A stretch of DNA of 64,000 nucleotides from an uncultured Eubacterium sp. Its GTDB lineage: Bacteria; Bacillota; Clostridia; Lachnospirales; Lachnospiraceae. A program made the position numbers and the translations under genes. The notes below the pieces were generated by a model, which ran no database searches, was not told where the DNA came from, and worked only from the letters and a program-made list of their open reading frames with translations. Below are positions 8,863-16,716 of this stretch, in pieces; the stretch's first letter is position 1, and every line of letters begins with the position of its first letter. The stretch is taken from contig CAJTZF010000001.1 of NCBI GenBank assembly GCA_910584245.1, positions 98,655 through 162,654 on the forward strand, in the 5' to 3' direction.

Positions 8863-9237
8863 CCTACACCTCACATCTCTGGCATGGGAGCTCCATAAAG
8901 ACCAAGCTTATGGAACTGTACCACTCCTCCGTTTTCTTTTCTTGTGCTGCCTCCAATGCATAAATTCTATAACCATTTTTATCCATCAACGGGGCGTTCA
9001 CGCAATTTTTCCGATCCCTACAGATCAGTTGCTAACTACTTAACCTTTCTAAAATCACACACTTTAAGCAGGATTTTGTAGATGATATCGAAAGTGCCCT
9101 TGATAAGCCCGTAGACATTACTGAACTTATCTGCCAGTGTCCTGGCAGATAAAATCCATCATTATAAATATATCCGAAGTGTGAAACCATTAATCGCTTT
9201 GTCTACATAAATTGTCAACTTCCTCTTTGAGTTCAAT
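8863..9237. other. Intergenic stretch with a perfect palindrome
   Basis: No gene is supported. It holds an inverted repeat at 9127-9152 and a short open plus-strand frame (about 9052-9152) without start or ribosome site, which may be a gene remnant. Base composition shifts to AT-rich towards the next gene. Confidence 0.5.
9127..9152. repeat. Perfect 11-bp inverted repeat
   Basis: TTATCTGCCAG (9127-9137), TGTC, CTGGCAGATAA (9142-9152). The arms match perfectly around a four-base loop, but no T-run follows on either strand, so it does not look like an intrinsic terminator. It could be an operator or the end of a lost element. Confidence 0.6.
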
Positions 9238-10743
9238 CTATACCTTATCTTTTAATATGTTATATAACCCTGTAAAGAATCTCTTTTCCTCTTCGTATAA
9301 TTCTTGTAAAATGCTAAACAGTTTATTTCCATTTTTTCTAACTGCAAGATATTTAATAGATCGGTTTTTAAAAAGTACTGCTTTTTCAAGTAATACTTCA
9401 CATTGGGGCCTCAAATTTTCATATTCCTGAATTGATATAATATCCTTTGCTCTGAAATAATCTAGTCGGTCTAACATCAATGAAGCATGTTCAAACAACA
9501 AATAAGAGATCCTCACATCATGTTTTATTAACCATTGGCCTCTTTCCGTCGATAACAATTCTTTAAAAACATTTAATCCATATACGCCATCATTTGAAGG
9601 TAAAATATTACAATGCCTTTCTCCACTATGTACACCCTCTATAAAATCACTCAAATTCATTAGAAAATTATTAAGACTAAACGGCACAAATTGATTATTA
9701 CATTTGAATTTGTATACTTTAATTATCTCGTCTTCATTTATTGCCTTTTCAAAAACCTCCCTAGATATTAATGCACTTCCTAACTTTACATTATATCCCA
9801 ATGCATAAAGGCCATCCGATTCTTGTTCATATCCATAAAGTAAATTATTATGTGCATAATGTATTTCGTTATATCTAAGCCTATTTTCCACAAAATACTC
9901 ATCTAAAGATACTTCAATATAGTATCCCTGCTTCATAAACCATACCATACCAGTCCATAAATCACCAAATAATCCAGAAACTTCTTTGCATTCCCAACAA
10001 TCCAAATCAATAAATTGTTGAGCGTAAAAAAATATATAATTTTTTCTTCCAAACATGTAATAATCCAACCAAACATTATCATCCACGTTTGTATAATGCA
10101 GTTGTAAATAATTCATATATTTCCACGCATAATATTGAGGCTCCCCAAAATTCGCATTAAGCCCAATTACAAGTTCCTTCTGACATAACTCTGAGGGAAG
10201 TTTATCAAAAAATACTTTTTCCCATTCGTCTTTATTTTTCACGTAAAAAGTCAAACATTCACTATTTCGTTCCACCTTAATTTCACAACAGTCTCTTCTT
10301 ACATTTTCGGGTAAATCAACCGTTATATATTGCTCATTTTTCTTGAAAAGAATTCCATAGTCTTTTACAATACCCAACCTATACACATTTGTATCATTCT
10401 TAACACAATCCATATAGTTTTCTTCCGAAATGATTATGTTGATAATTCCATCGATTATATCGCTTCTAAACCTTTTAGTTCTTATACTGAGAGAATCATT
10501 CTTTTCACACGTTCTTATCAGAAAACATTCTGTATTCATGGCGTATTTTTCTGACTGAAATGTAAGGTTTCTATCCTCCCAGACAAAATTAATATCATTG
10601 CATTCAACTGTCCAATCATCCTTTTCACTCGCCACTTCCAGGTCCAACAATGGTTCCCTCAAATCTCTTTCTATTATTGCAAGTGGAAAAGAATGATGGG
10701 CATATGCCGTAATACTAGGTTCTTTATTTATTTTTAGCTGCAT
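9238..10743 (-). CDS. BtrH-like orphan protein with N-terminal lectin-fold domain
   Basis: A 501-residue cytoplasmic protein, clearly AT-rich in codon use compared with neighbours. Residues about 40-225 contain strands such as YRLGIVKDYGILFKKNEQYI and VIGLNANFGEP that recall concanavalin-like (DUF1349-type) jelly rolls. Residues about 225-340, with GYYIEVSLDEYFVENRLRYN and HNNLLYGYEQESDGLYALGY, resemble the papain-like N-terminal domain of BtrH, which transfers an acyl group from a carrier protein in butirosin synthesis. The C-terminus is helical. No biosynthetic gene cluster accompanies it. AGGGGGA precedes the ATG, and a 37-codon frame ends directly upstream. Function as acyltransferase is inference; the family assignment needs a profile search. 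Confidence 0.5.
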   Translation of the reverse strand: MQLKINKEPSITAYAHHSFPLAIIERDLREPLLDLEVASEKDDWTVECNDINFVWEDRNLTFQSEKYAMNTECFLIRTCEKNDSLSIRTKRFRSDIIDGIINIIISEENYMDCVKNDTNVYRLGIVKDYGILFKKNEQYITVDLPENVRRDCCEIKVERNSECLTFYVKNKDEWEKVFFDKLPSELCQKELVIGLNANFGEPQYYAWKYMNYLQLHYTNVDDNVWLDYYMFGRKNYIFFYAQQFIDLDCWECKEVSGLFGDLWTGMVWFMKQGYYIEVSLDEYFVENRLRYNEIHYAHNNLLYGYEQESDGLYALGYNVKLGSALISREVFEKAINEDEIIKVYKFKCNNQFVPFSLNNFLMNLSDFIEGVHSGERHCNILPSNDGVYGLNVFKELLSTERGQWLIKHDVRISYLLFEHASLMLDRLDYFRAKDIISIQEYENLRPQCEVLLEKAVLFKNRSIKYLAVRKNGNKLFSILQELYEEEKRFFTGLYNILKDKV

Positions 10744-10744
10744 A

Positions 10745-10858
10745 CTATCCCCCTATATTAAATAGATCTACTGTCCAACGTTCCCCAATCCCTAAAAAGG
10801 AAACCACCCCATTTAACCTCTTGCTGATCTTTAAATAATCATTAACATCCTTTTCCAA
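10745..10858 (-). CDS. Possible 37-residue protein upstream of the BtrH-like gene
   Basis: TTG 10858, with GGAG ten bases upstream, opens a 37-codon frame that stops at TAG 10747-10745, one base before the ATG of the 501-residue gene. The product starts MEKDVNDYLKISKRLNG and ends ERWTVDLFNIGG. The last residues recall the sequence just before the phosphopantetheine serine of acyl/peptidyl carrier proteins (LGGxSL), but the serine itself is absent. It may be a truncated carrier, a leader peptide or chance. No ribosome evidence is available, so confidence is low. Confidence 0.35.
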   Translation of the reverse strand: MEKDVNDYLKISKRLNGVVSFLGIGERWTVDLFNIGG

Positions 10859-10914
10859 CTATGCTCATCTCCATATAATGCCCCCTTTAATTAAATAATA
10901 ATAAATTTGTTGCA

Positions 10915-10943
10915 ATAATATCATATTTCTTGTCAAAATGCAA
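10915..10943 (-). promoter_or_regulatory. Sigma-A promoter for the mini-ORF and BtrH-like gene
   Basis: TTGCAT (10943-10938), a 17-base spacer and TATTAT (10920-10915) on the minus strand. The predicted start near 10908 gives a leader of about 50 bases to the mini-ORF. Confidence 0.5.
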
Positions 10944-11121
10944 CTAAATATGTAATTTTTCTTGTTTTAGTATATATTTTAGAAATATTATACACCTAAT
11001 TTATACCCAGACAGCTATAAGTAATACAAAATTATTTAATATTTCAAAAGTGCTGCATAAAACAACTAAACTCAATCTAACAATAAGGCATCCGTACAAA
11101 CGTCCCTCCTATATCAGACGT

Positions 11122-11448
11122 TTACCAGTCACGCTGACCTATCGCATCTTCTACATCAAGATCAATGTCAAACCACTTCAAAATATATTCTACCGTCTCA
11201 CCAATACTGTCTCTGGCCCCAGTTTCTATCTCACTGTCATTCTCTTCAAACTCCTCTTGAAGGTCATTAATTGCCAGCGTCATCTCGTCAAATCTATTCT
11301 GTATCTTGCCTAAGTCCCTCTCCCCTGTTTCTAAAAAAGCAACCACATCCTGCAACAATTGTTTTATTTTATCAACTAAAAAGTCGGGAAAATATCCGTC
11401 CTGGTACATATCGTTAAGCATTCTATAAGTCAAATCAAATTTTTTCAT
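11122..11448 (-). CDS. DUF5713-like small acidic protein
   Basis: A 108-residue, strongly acidic, helical protein. The stretch INDLQEEFEENDSEIETGAR and the closing DVEDAIGQRDW are what I remember of DUF5713 proteins, an uncharacterised family of Firmicutes. GGAGGATGAGGG precedes the ATG. There are no membrane segments or cysteines. It sits alone behind its own promoter in the AT-rich accessory stretch. Small acidic proteins of this kind are sometimes immunity proteins, but nothing nearby supports that here. Confidence 0.6.
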   Translation of the reverse strand: MKKFDLTYRMLNDMYQDGYFPDFLVDKIKQLLQDVVAFLETGERDLGKIQNRFDEMTLAINDLQEEFEENDSEIETGARDSIGETVEYILKWFDIDLDVEDAIGQRDW

Positions 11449-11480
11449 CCCTCATCCTCCATATATTTATATTTAGCAAA

Positions 11481-11508
11481 ATTATACCACAATATATTAC
11501 TATTTCAA
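11481..11508 (-). promoter_or_regulatory. Sigma-A promoter of the DUF5713-like gene
   Basis: TTGAAA (11508-11503), a 16-base spacer and TATAAT (11486-11481) on the minus strand, about 33 bases before the start codon. Confidence 0.6.
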
Positions 11509-11540
11509 TTATAATTATTTCTACTCTAAATGTTGCTATT

Positions 11541-12032
11541 TTAAATAAACTTCTGCATCCACACATGAGGACATCCCTCATCCTTTTCTATATTACCAAA
11601 CTCTGTATAACCCAACCCCTTATAAAAATTGGCTGCCCGGCATTGCGCATGTAGAAATATGCTTTTCCCACCTCTTTGTTTCACGTATTTTTCAGCTTCC
11701 TGAAGCATAACAGAACCAATATTTTTACCGCGGTATTGTTTCATAACAGCAACCCTCCCAACAATATATGAACGCACCCCTGTATCCCAAAATACGCGGC
11801 AAGTTGCGATAGGTACTTCATTCTCGTCAAACAATACAAGATGCGCAGCGGTATTATCTATTTCATCAAATTCATTATGAAATCCCTGTTCGTTTACAAA
11901 TACAGCTTCCCGGATCTCTTTTGCACAATCCGGGAACTCCTCATATACAAATACTTTATTCAACGTCAATTCCCTCAACTTCCTATTTATCAATATATTA
12001 TCGTTGCCATGCCCAAATAAAAAAGCAGCCAA
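11541..12032 (-). CDS. GNAT family N-acetyltransferase
   Basis: A GNAT acetyltransferase of up to 163 residues. The acetyl-CoA motif is visible as VGRVAVMKQYRGKNIGSVML (motif A, QYRGKNIG), followed by the C-terminal ANFYKGLGYTEFG motif B. The N-terminal EIREAVFVNEQGF resembles the ElaA/YjcF-type subgroup. The start is uncertain: TTG 12032 has AGGAG four bases upstream, but the domain itself only starts at about residue 20, so a later TTG is possible. Substrate is unknown. It follows lysS in the same direction with 70 bases between, possibly sharing its transcript. Confidence 0.75.
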   Translation of the reverse strand: MAAFLFGHGNDNILINRKLRELTLNKVFVYEEFPDCAKEIREAVFVNEQGFHNEFDEIDNTAAHLVLFDENEVPIATCRVFWDTGVRSYIVGRVAVMKQYRGKNIGSVMLQEAEKYVKQRGGKSIFLHAQCRAANFYKGLGYTEFGNIEKDEGCPHVWMQKFI

Positions 12033-12103
12033 ATTACTCCTACTGTAAAATGACTGCCCTATGATTTTACGAATTACTGTTATTGTTTCACGATCTATCG
12101 TGC

Positions 12104-13573
12104 TTACTTCTCAATGCTCTTTAGCGTCGGGAAAATGATTACATCCCTAATCGCAGCAGAATCTGTAAGCAACATCACGAGCCGGTCGATACCAAACCCA
12201 ATTCCGCCGGTTGGAGGCATACCGTATTCCAGCGCACAAATAAAGTCCTCGTCCAAATGATGGGCCTCCTCATCTCCCGCTGCAAACATTTCCTCCTGCT
12301 TCATAAAACGTTCCTTCTGGTCGATCGGATCGTTTAATTCAGAAAATGCATTGCACATTTCCCGTTTTGTGATGAAAAGCTCAAATCTCTCCGTATAATC
12401 CGGATTATCCGCTTTCTTTTTCGCAAGCGGGGAGATCTCGACCGGGTGGTCCATAATAAAGGTAGGCTGGTCCAGTTTTTCCTCTACATATTCTTCGAAG
12501 AAGAGATTAAGGATATCTCCTTTGCCATGTCTGTCCTCAAATTCAACGTGATGCTCTTTTGCCGCCGCTCTCGCCTGTTCCACATCCTTGATCGCATCGA
12601 AATCCACCCCTGCGTATTTCTTTACAGCCTCCACCATAGTCAGGCGCTCAAAAGGCTTTGCAAAATCAATTTCAACGCCCTCATAGCTAATCTTCGTCGT
12701 GCCGAGAACGTTCTGGCACACCTGGCGGTACAAATTTTCCGCCAGATCCATCATTCCATAATAATCAGTAAATGCCTGGTAGCACTCTAAAAGCGTAAAC
12801 TCCGGATTGTGGCGGACGGACAAGCCCTCATTGCGGAAAACGCGTCCAATCTCATATACCCGCTCCAAGCCTCCGACGATAAGCCGCTTCAAATATAATT
12901 CAAGGGAAATGCGGAGATTCAAGTCCTCATCCAGCGTATTATGATGTGTGACAAATGGACGGGCGGCAGCTCCTCCTGCCATCGGAACAAGTACGGGCGT
13001 CTCGACCTCCAAAAAACCCTGGTCATCCAAAAACTTTCTTATCTCACGGATAATTTTTGTACGCTTAATAAAGGTGTCCCGTACCTCGGAATTCACGATT
13101 AGATCCACGTATCTCTGACGGTACCTGAGATCTGTATCCTTTAATCCATGAAACTTCTCCGGCAAAATTTGCAAGCTCTTACTCAGCAGCTTGATTCCCT
13201 TTGCATGGATGGAAATCTCGCCCATTTTAGTAGTAAAAACTTCTCCCTCCAGCAACACAATATCGCCGATATCAAATTTCTTGAAATCTTTGTATACGTC
13301 CTCGCCGACTTCATCTCTGGCTACATATCCCTGGATAGAACCATCCCGGTCTAAAACATTGCAAAAAGATGCTTTTCCCATCACCCTTTTTGACATAAGC
13401 CGTCCCGCTACTGTAACACTGCTGCCTTCCAGCTCTCCATAACGATCCTTTATTTCCTGTGAGTGGTGTGTCACCTCGCACTTCGTAATTTCAAAAGGGT
13501 TTTTTCCCTCTTCCTGCAATACAGCCAGCTTCTCCCTTCTGACCTTCATTAACTGATTAATATCTTCTGCCAC
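12104..13573 (-). CDS. lysS: Lysyl-tRNA synthetase (class II)
   Basis: Charges tRNA-Lys with lysine in the cytosol. The 489-residue length is normal for bacterial LysRS. Residues 60-150 form the OB-fold anticodon-binding domain; class II motif 2 is seen as [18 protein letters not shown] and motif 3 as [15 protein letters not shown] near the C-terminus. The start is GTG 13573 with AAGGAGAG upstream. It lies 37 bases downstream of greA in the same direction, an arrangement often conserved in Firmicutes, and is probably transcribed from the greA promoter. Confidence 0.97.
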   Translation of the reverse strand: MAEDINQLMKVRREKLAVLQEEGKNPFEITKCEVTHHSQEIKDRYGELEGSSVTVAGRLMSKRVMGKASFCNVLDRDGSIQGYVARDEVGEDVYKDFKKFDIGDIVLLEGEVFTTKMGEISIHAKGIKLLSKSLQILPEKFHGLKDTDLRYRQRYVDLIVNSEVRDTFIKRTKIIREIRKFLDDQGFLEVETPVLVPMAGGAAARPFVTHHNTLDEDLNLRISLELYLKRLIVGGLERVYEIGRVFRNEGLSVRHNPEFTLLECYQAFTDYYGMMDLAENLYRQVCQNVLGTTKISYEGVEIDFAKPFERLTMVEAVKKYAGVDFDAIKDVEQARAAAKEHHVEFEDRHGKGDILNLFFEEYVEEKLDQPTFIMDHPVEISPLAKKKADNPDYTERFELFITKREMCNAFSELNDPIDQKERFMKQEEMFAAGDEEAHHLDEDFICALEYGMPPTGGIGFGIDRLVMLLTDSAAIRDVIIFPTLKSIEK

Positions 13574-13610
13574 GTTTCTCTCTCCTTCTTTTCTAATCTA
13601 TTACTGGTAA

Positions 13611-14093
13611 TCAGTTCTTTAATATCTCGAGAATTTTATATTGAATCATCCCCGAAGGTGTCTCTACTTCTACCTTTTGCCCAACCTTCGCACCGATCAA
13701 TGCTTTTCCCACCGGTGATTCATTTGAGATTTTTCCCTTGAGGCTGTTTGCCTCCGTAGAGCCGACAATCTTGTATTCCATCTGCTCATCAAACTCCAAG
13801 TCCTGGATCCGAACCGTAGATCCGATATTGATCACACTAGAATCCACATCTTCATCCGTAACAAGCTCGGCGTTTTTGAGTATTTTATCAATTTCTTCAA
13901 TACGAAGCTCTATATCCCGCTGCTCTTCTTTCGCAGCATCGTACTCGGCATTCTCGGATAAGTCTCCCTGTTCTCTGGCCTCTTTGATTTTCTGAGCAAC
14001 TTCCTTTCGACGGTTTACCTTTAAATCCTGCAATTCATCCTCTAATGCTTTCAATCCTTCTTCCGTCAAAATATTTTTCTTCATTTCAGCCAT
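13611..14093 (-). CDS. greA: Transcription elongation factor GreA
   Basis: Rescues backtracked RNA polymerase by stimulating transcript cleavage. With ATG 14093 the product is 160 residues, the usual GreA size. The N-terminal coiled coil carries the acidic tip ENAEYDAAKEEQ (the DxxE-type residues that enter the secondary channel), and the C-terminal FKBP-like domain ends with SPVGKALIGAKVGQKVEVET. ATG 14093 has GAAGGGAG nine bases upstream; a longer start at 14114 is possible but has no ribosome site. First gene of the greA-lysS transcript. Confidence 0.96.
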   Translation of the reverse strand: MAEMKKNILTEEGLKALEDELQDLKVNRRKEVAQKIKEAREQGDLSENAEYDAAKEEQRDIELRIEEIDKILKNAELVTDEDVDSSVINIGSTVRIQDLEFDEQMEYKIVGSTEANSLKGKISNESPVGKALIGAKVGQKVEVETPSGMIQYKILEILKN

Positions 14094-14156
14094 TTGTTTT
14101 TCTCCCTTCTGCACCTTGTGCTATGTAATCGGTCTGCACTACGTGCTACGTGAACC

Positions 14157-14185
14157 ATTATAACGTAGTAAAGTGGGATTGTCAA
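14157..14185 (-). promoter_or_regulatory. Consensus sigma-A promoter of greA-lysS
   Basis: TTGACA (14185-14180), exactly 17 bases, TATAAT (14162-14157), all on the minus strand. Both hexamers match consensus perfectly. The -35 lies in the loop of an inverted repeat that ends the upstream gene. Confidence 0.85.
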
Positions 14186-14204
14186 CAATCGGCAACCCCA
14201 CTTT
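14170..14204 (-). terminator. Stem-loop after the beta-helix gene, overlapping the greA promoter
   Basis: On the minus strand AAAGTGGGGTTG pairs with CAATCCCACTTT (12 pairs with one G-U) around an 11-base loop, with A-tract before and a short T-tract after. It lies ten bases after the stop of the beta-helix gene. The weak T-run makes efficient termination uncertain. Confidence 0.5.
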
Positions 14205-14214
14205 GTTCTGTCCG

Positions 14215-16596
14215 TTATTTCTCCGCTGGCGAACTCTCTACACCAGGTTCATCCGTAACCGGAATGTCCGGACTCGTATCATCACCGTCACTCGCAGATG
14301 ACGAATTATCAAACATACATTCTTCTCTCGGCTTATAAGTCCCGTCCTCGTAAACAATCCGGAAATACTTATAGCATCCTTCTAAAACGGTATTCTTTTT
14401 CAAATCTATAAAATTCTGCTCAGACAGCTGGCTGTAAGAATCCGCATAGCCGGCATTTACCGCCGCTTCCACAGAGGCCGAAGAACGCATATCAATGCGG
14501 ACGGCGCAATTTTTACGGGTCCCCCCCTTGCTAAACGTGTTGCCGGTAATGGTAGGATTGATCACACCTTTTGCCAGAATACAAGTATAACCATATCCTT
14601 TATTGTCATCCAGTCCCTGGATACCAAGGAACTGATTATCCTTGATAACGGCGTTCCGCCAGTTCCACATGCGGACGGCCGCGTTATAGGTCTGGTTTAC
14701 TTTGCAGTTCTGGATCGTGACATTCTCATGATAAACCTGCTGGTTGGACGTCGTTACCGAATACGTATGGCTTCCAATGGCAGCGCCCATATTGGTGAAC
14801 ATACAATTATTGATATTTACAGTATCACACGCCGTGCGGTCGTGCGTTGACCACTCATAATTGAAACCGTTGTTATTGGCATCCGTCGTATCGACGTTGA
14901 TCGCCTCTTTATGGCTCTTATTATCATATATACGGAAATCAATGAAAGAACAGTTTTCCACCGTTACATTTTGTGAAGAATTCAGCTCAATAAAGTGAGA
15001 ACCGTATTCATTCGTAAATGCAATATTCCGGATATTAATATTCCGGGCATGTCCCATTACAACCGCCATCGCATTTGTCACATTGTCGCAGTCGATAATA
15101 ACATTCGTATCTCCCTGCAGCGTCACATTCTGTGATCCGTTATATCCGCTCACCGAATTTTTCACGCCTTCCTTAGATGGCGGAACGATCTCAAACATCG
15201 TCTTATTGGTGGCAAGGGACGTATTAATCGCTTTAACTTTCTGAATCTTGACCCCGCTCTTGAAATTAATCGTCACATTCGACGGAATACAAACCGAATG
15301 GCTGAGCTTATATGTGCCCGGCTCCACCGTAATTGTGCCGCCGCCGGCATATTCCAGCTGCTCCATATAGGAGCGGAATACAAAATATGTCTTTGCCTGG
15401 GAGCCATTTGCCGTATAATTGGGACTGTCCTCATAGTGCTCCCTGTATGGCTTGGACGACGGCGTAATGGTAAAATTCTTGTCCTCCTTCGTCTGGAAAT
15501 ACAGAAGACGGGTCTGGGTCGCATTTTTGTACGGAACATAATAATGTCTCAGGCTGCTCACCGTATTTTTCTTCATCCGCTCCGTCTTGGCCGATGTAAT
15601 CGTATTATTTATGCCGGACGCCCGGGCAATATTTACAGCATAACCGCAATTGCGGATCGTATTTCCGGATACGTCCGGATTCTTCACACTGTAAAGCCTT
15701 ACCGCGGAAGACGTTGCGTTCGTCTTATCTGTCCTTTTCACAGTATTGGAAGTAATAACCGGGTTGTCCCACATCTTTCCTTTGATTGCCGTGCTATCCA
15801 TATTTTTAAATGTATTTTTCCGAATCACCACCTTAGTGGAAAAGACATTCTTTTTATATTTCGTAGAAGCGATCCCATTTTCCAGCTTTTGAAATGTGTT
15901 AGAAAGAATCCGCACATTTTCACAAGGAGTAGAGGCCGCTGAATTTACGGTAATCGCCGTCTGATAAGCATCTCCCTTTTTATTTACGCCATTATCGAAG
16001 CTGCAGTTTTCAACCTTGACGCGTTTACTTCCCGCTATGTTGATATAGGCGCCTCCCTTTTTCCCGACAAATTTCAGCTTTGAGATGGTCACGTTATAAT
16101 TATGTCCCATGTCAATTGCTACCGCGTTATTTACCTTTCCGAGGTCAATCGTCGCTTTCTTTGAACTCGTAATCGTAACTTTTTTCGTTCCCTTATACGC
16201 CTTCGCTTTCTCATTGCTGAGCTTAAAGAGTGTCTTCGTCGGTTTCAGCGAAGAGCTTCCTGTCACGTATGTCTTTTTGATTTTTGCCCCACTTTTGAGC
16301 TGAATTGTGACATTAGACGGCACCACCAGCGTGGAACAGACCTTGTACGTGCCCTTTTTCAGCACGAGCGTCCCGCCGCCCTGGCTTTTCAACCGCTCCA
16401 GATAAGATTTGATCGTATAATAATTTTTCGTTTTACCATTGTAGCTGGCAAGTCTCTGATATGTGCTGTTACAAGGCTTCGTCGATTTTGATATTGTATA
16501 TTTTCGCGCCGCCTGTGAATGATGTGTACTGAGAGCTAAACCAACTGCCATGCCACATGACAAAACAACTGCCGCTGCTGCTAATTTTCTTTTCAT
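14215..16596 (-). CDS. Secreted beta-helix protein with duplicated pectate-lyase-like domain
   Basis: A 793-residue secreted protein: signal peptide in residues 1-30 (basic, Ala/Val core, cut near SQAA). Two right-handed beta-helix halves follow, about residues 40-345 and 375-740. Each begins with a matching block: YLERLKSQGGGTLVLKKGTY in the first and YMEQLEYAGGGTITVEPGTY in the second, then PSNVTI, a KSGxKI element, and later a VENCSF turn. They resemble pectate_lyase_3/parallel beta-helix polysaccharide lyases or hydrolases. The tail is Ser/Asp/Pro-rich with no anchor. I took ATG 16596; GTG 16602 is also possible behind GTGAGG. Substrate is unknown; a plant or microbial polysaccharide is likely. 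Confidence 0.75.
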   Translation of the reverse strand: MKRKLAAAAVVLSCGMAVGLALSTHHSQAARKYTISKSTKPCNSTYQRLASYNGKTKNYYTIKSYLERLKSQGGGTLVLKKGTYKVCSTLVVPSNVTIQLKSGAKIKKTYVTGSSSLKPTKTLFKLSNEKAKAYKGTKKVTITSSKKATIDLGKVNNAVAIDMGHNYNVTISKLKFVGKKGGAYINIAGSKRVKVENCSFDNGVNKKGDAYQTAITVNSAASTPCENVRILSNTFQKLENGIASTKYKKNVFSTKVVIRKNTFKNMDSTAIKGKMWDNPVITSNTVKRTDKTNATSSAVRLYSVKNPDVSGNTIRNCGYAVNIARASGINNTITSAKTERMKKNTVSSLRHYYVPYKNATQTRLLYFQTKEDKNFTITPSSKPYREHYEDSPNYTANGSQAKTYFVFRSYMEQLEYAGGGTITVEPGTYKLSHSVCIPSNVTINFKSGVKIQKVKAINTSLATNKTMFEIVPPSKEGVKNSVSGYNGSQNVTLQGDTNVIIDCDNVTNAMAVVMGHARNINIRNIAFTNEYGSHFIELNSSQNVTVENCSFIDFRIYDNKSHKEAINVDTTDANNNGFNYEWSTHDRTACDTVNINNCMFTNMGAAIGSHTYSVTTSNQQVYHENVTIQNCKVNQTYNAAVRMWNWRNAVIKDNQFLGIQGLDDNKGYGYTCILAKGVINPTITGNTFSKGGTRKNCAVRIDMRSSASVEAAVNAGYADSYSQLSEQNFIDLKKNTVLEGCYKYFRIVYEDGTYKPREECMFDNSSSASDGDDTSPDIPVTDEPGVESSPAEK

Positions 16597-16636
16597 ATGC
16601 ACTTTTTCCTCACTTTTATTTGTATTCTCCTGAATG

Positions 16637-16664
16637 TGGCAAGTCTGTAGGTTCAGACTTGCCA
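16637..16664. repeat. Perfect 11-bp hairpin in the leader of the beta-helix gene
   Basis: TGGCAAGTCTG (16637-16647), six-base loop, CAGACTTGCCA (16654-16664). No T-run follows on the minus strand, so it is not a standard terminator for the upstream gene. It falls some 15-45 bases into the leader predicted from the promoter at 16687-16714. Confidence 0.6.
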
Positions 16665-16686
16665 GACAAGAAAACCATTTATAGTA

Positions 16687-16714
16687 AGTATACTATAATT
16701 TCAAAATATGTCAA
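16687..16714 (-). promoter_or_regulatory. Sigma-A promoter of the beta-helix gene
   Basis: TTGACA (16714-16709), a 16-base spacer and TATACT (16692-16687) on the minus strand, directly after the stop codon of the arylsulfotransferase-like gene. Confidence 0.6.
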
Positions 16715-16716
16715 AT

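Larger units (their letters stand above)
10744..11121. other. AT-rich intergenic region with promoter and mini-ORF
   Basis: This 378-base stretch carries the mini-ORF at 10745-10858 and the promoter at 10915-10943, both on the minus strand. The part from about 10950 to 11110 is very AT-rich and shows no further feature I can support. Confidence 0.6.

Noticed and set aside
9052..9152. A plus-strand open stretch reading FVDDIESALDKPVDITELI
   Set aside because: It looks protein-like, but there is no start, ribosome site or known domain; at most it is a remnant.
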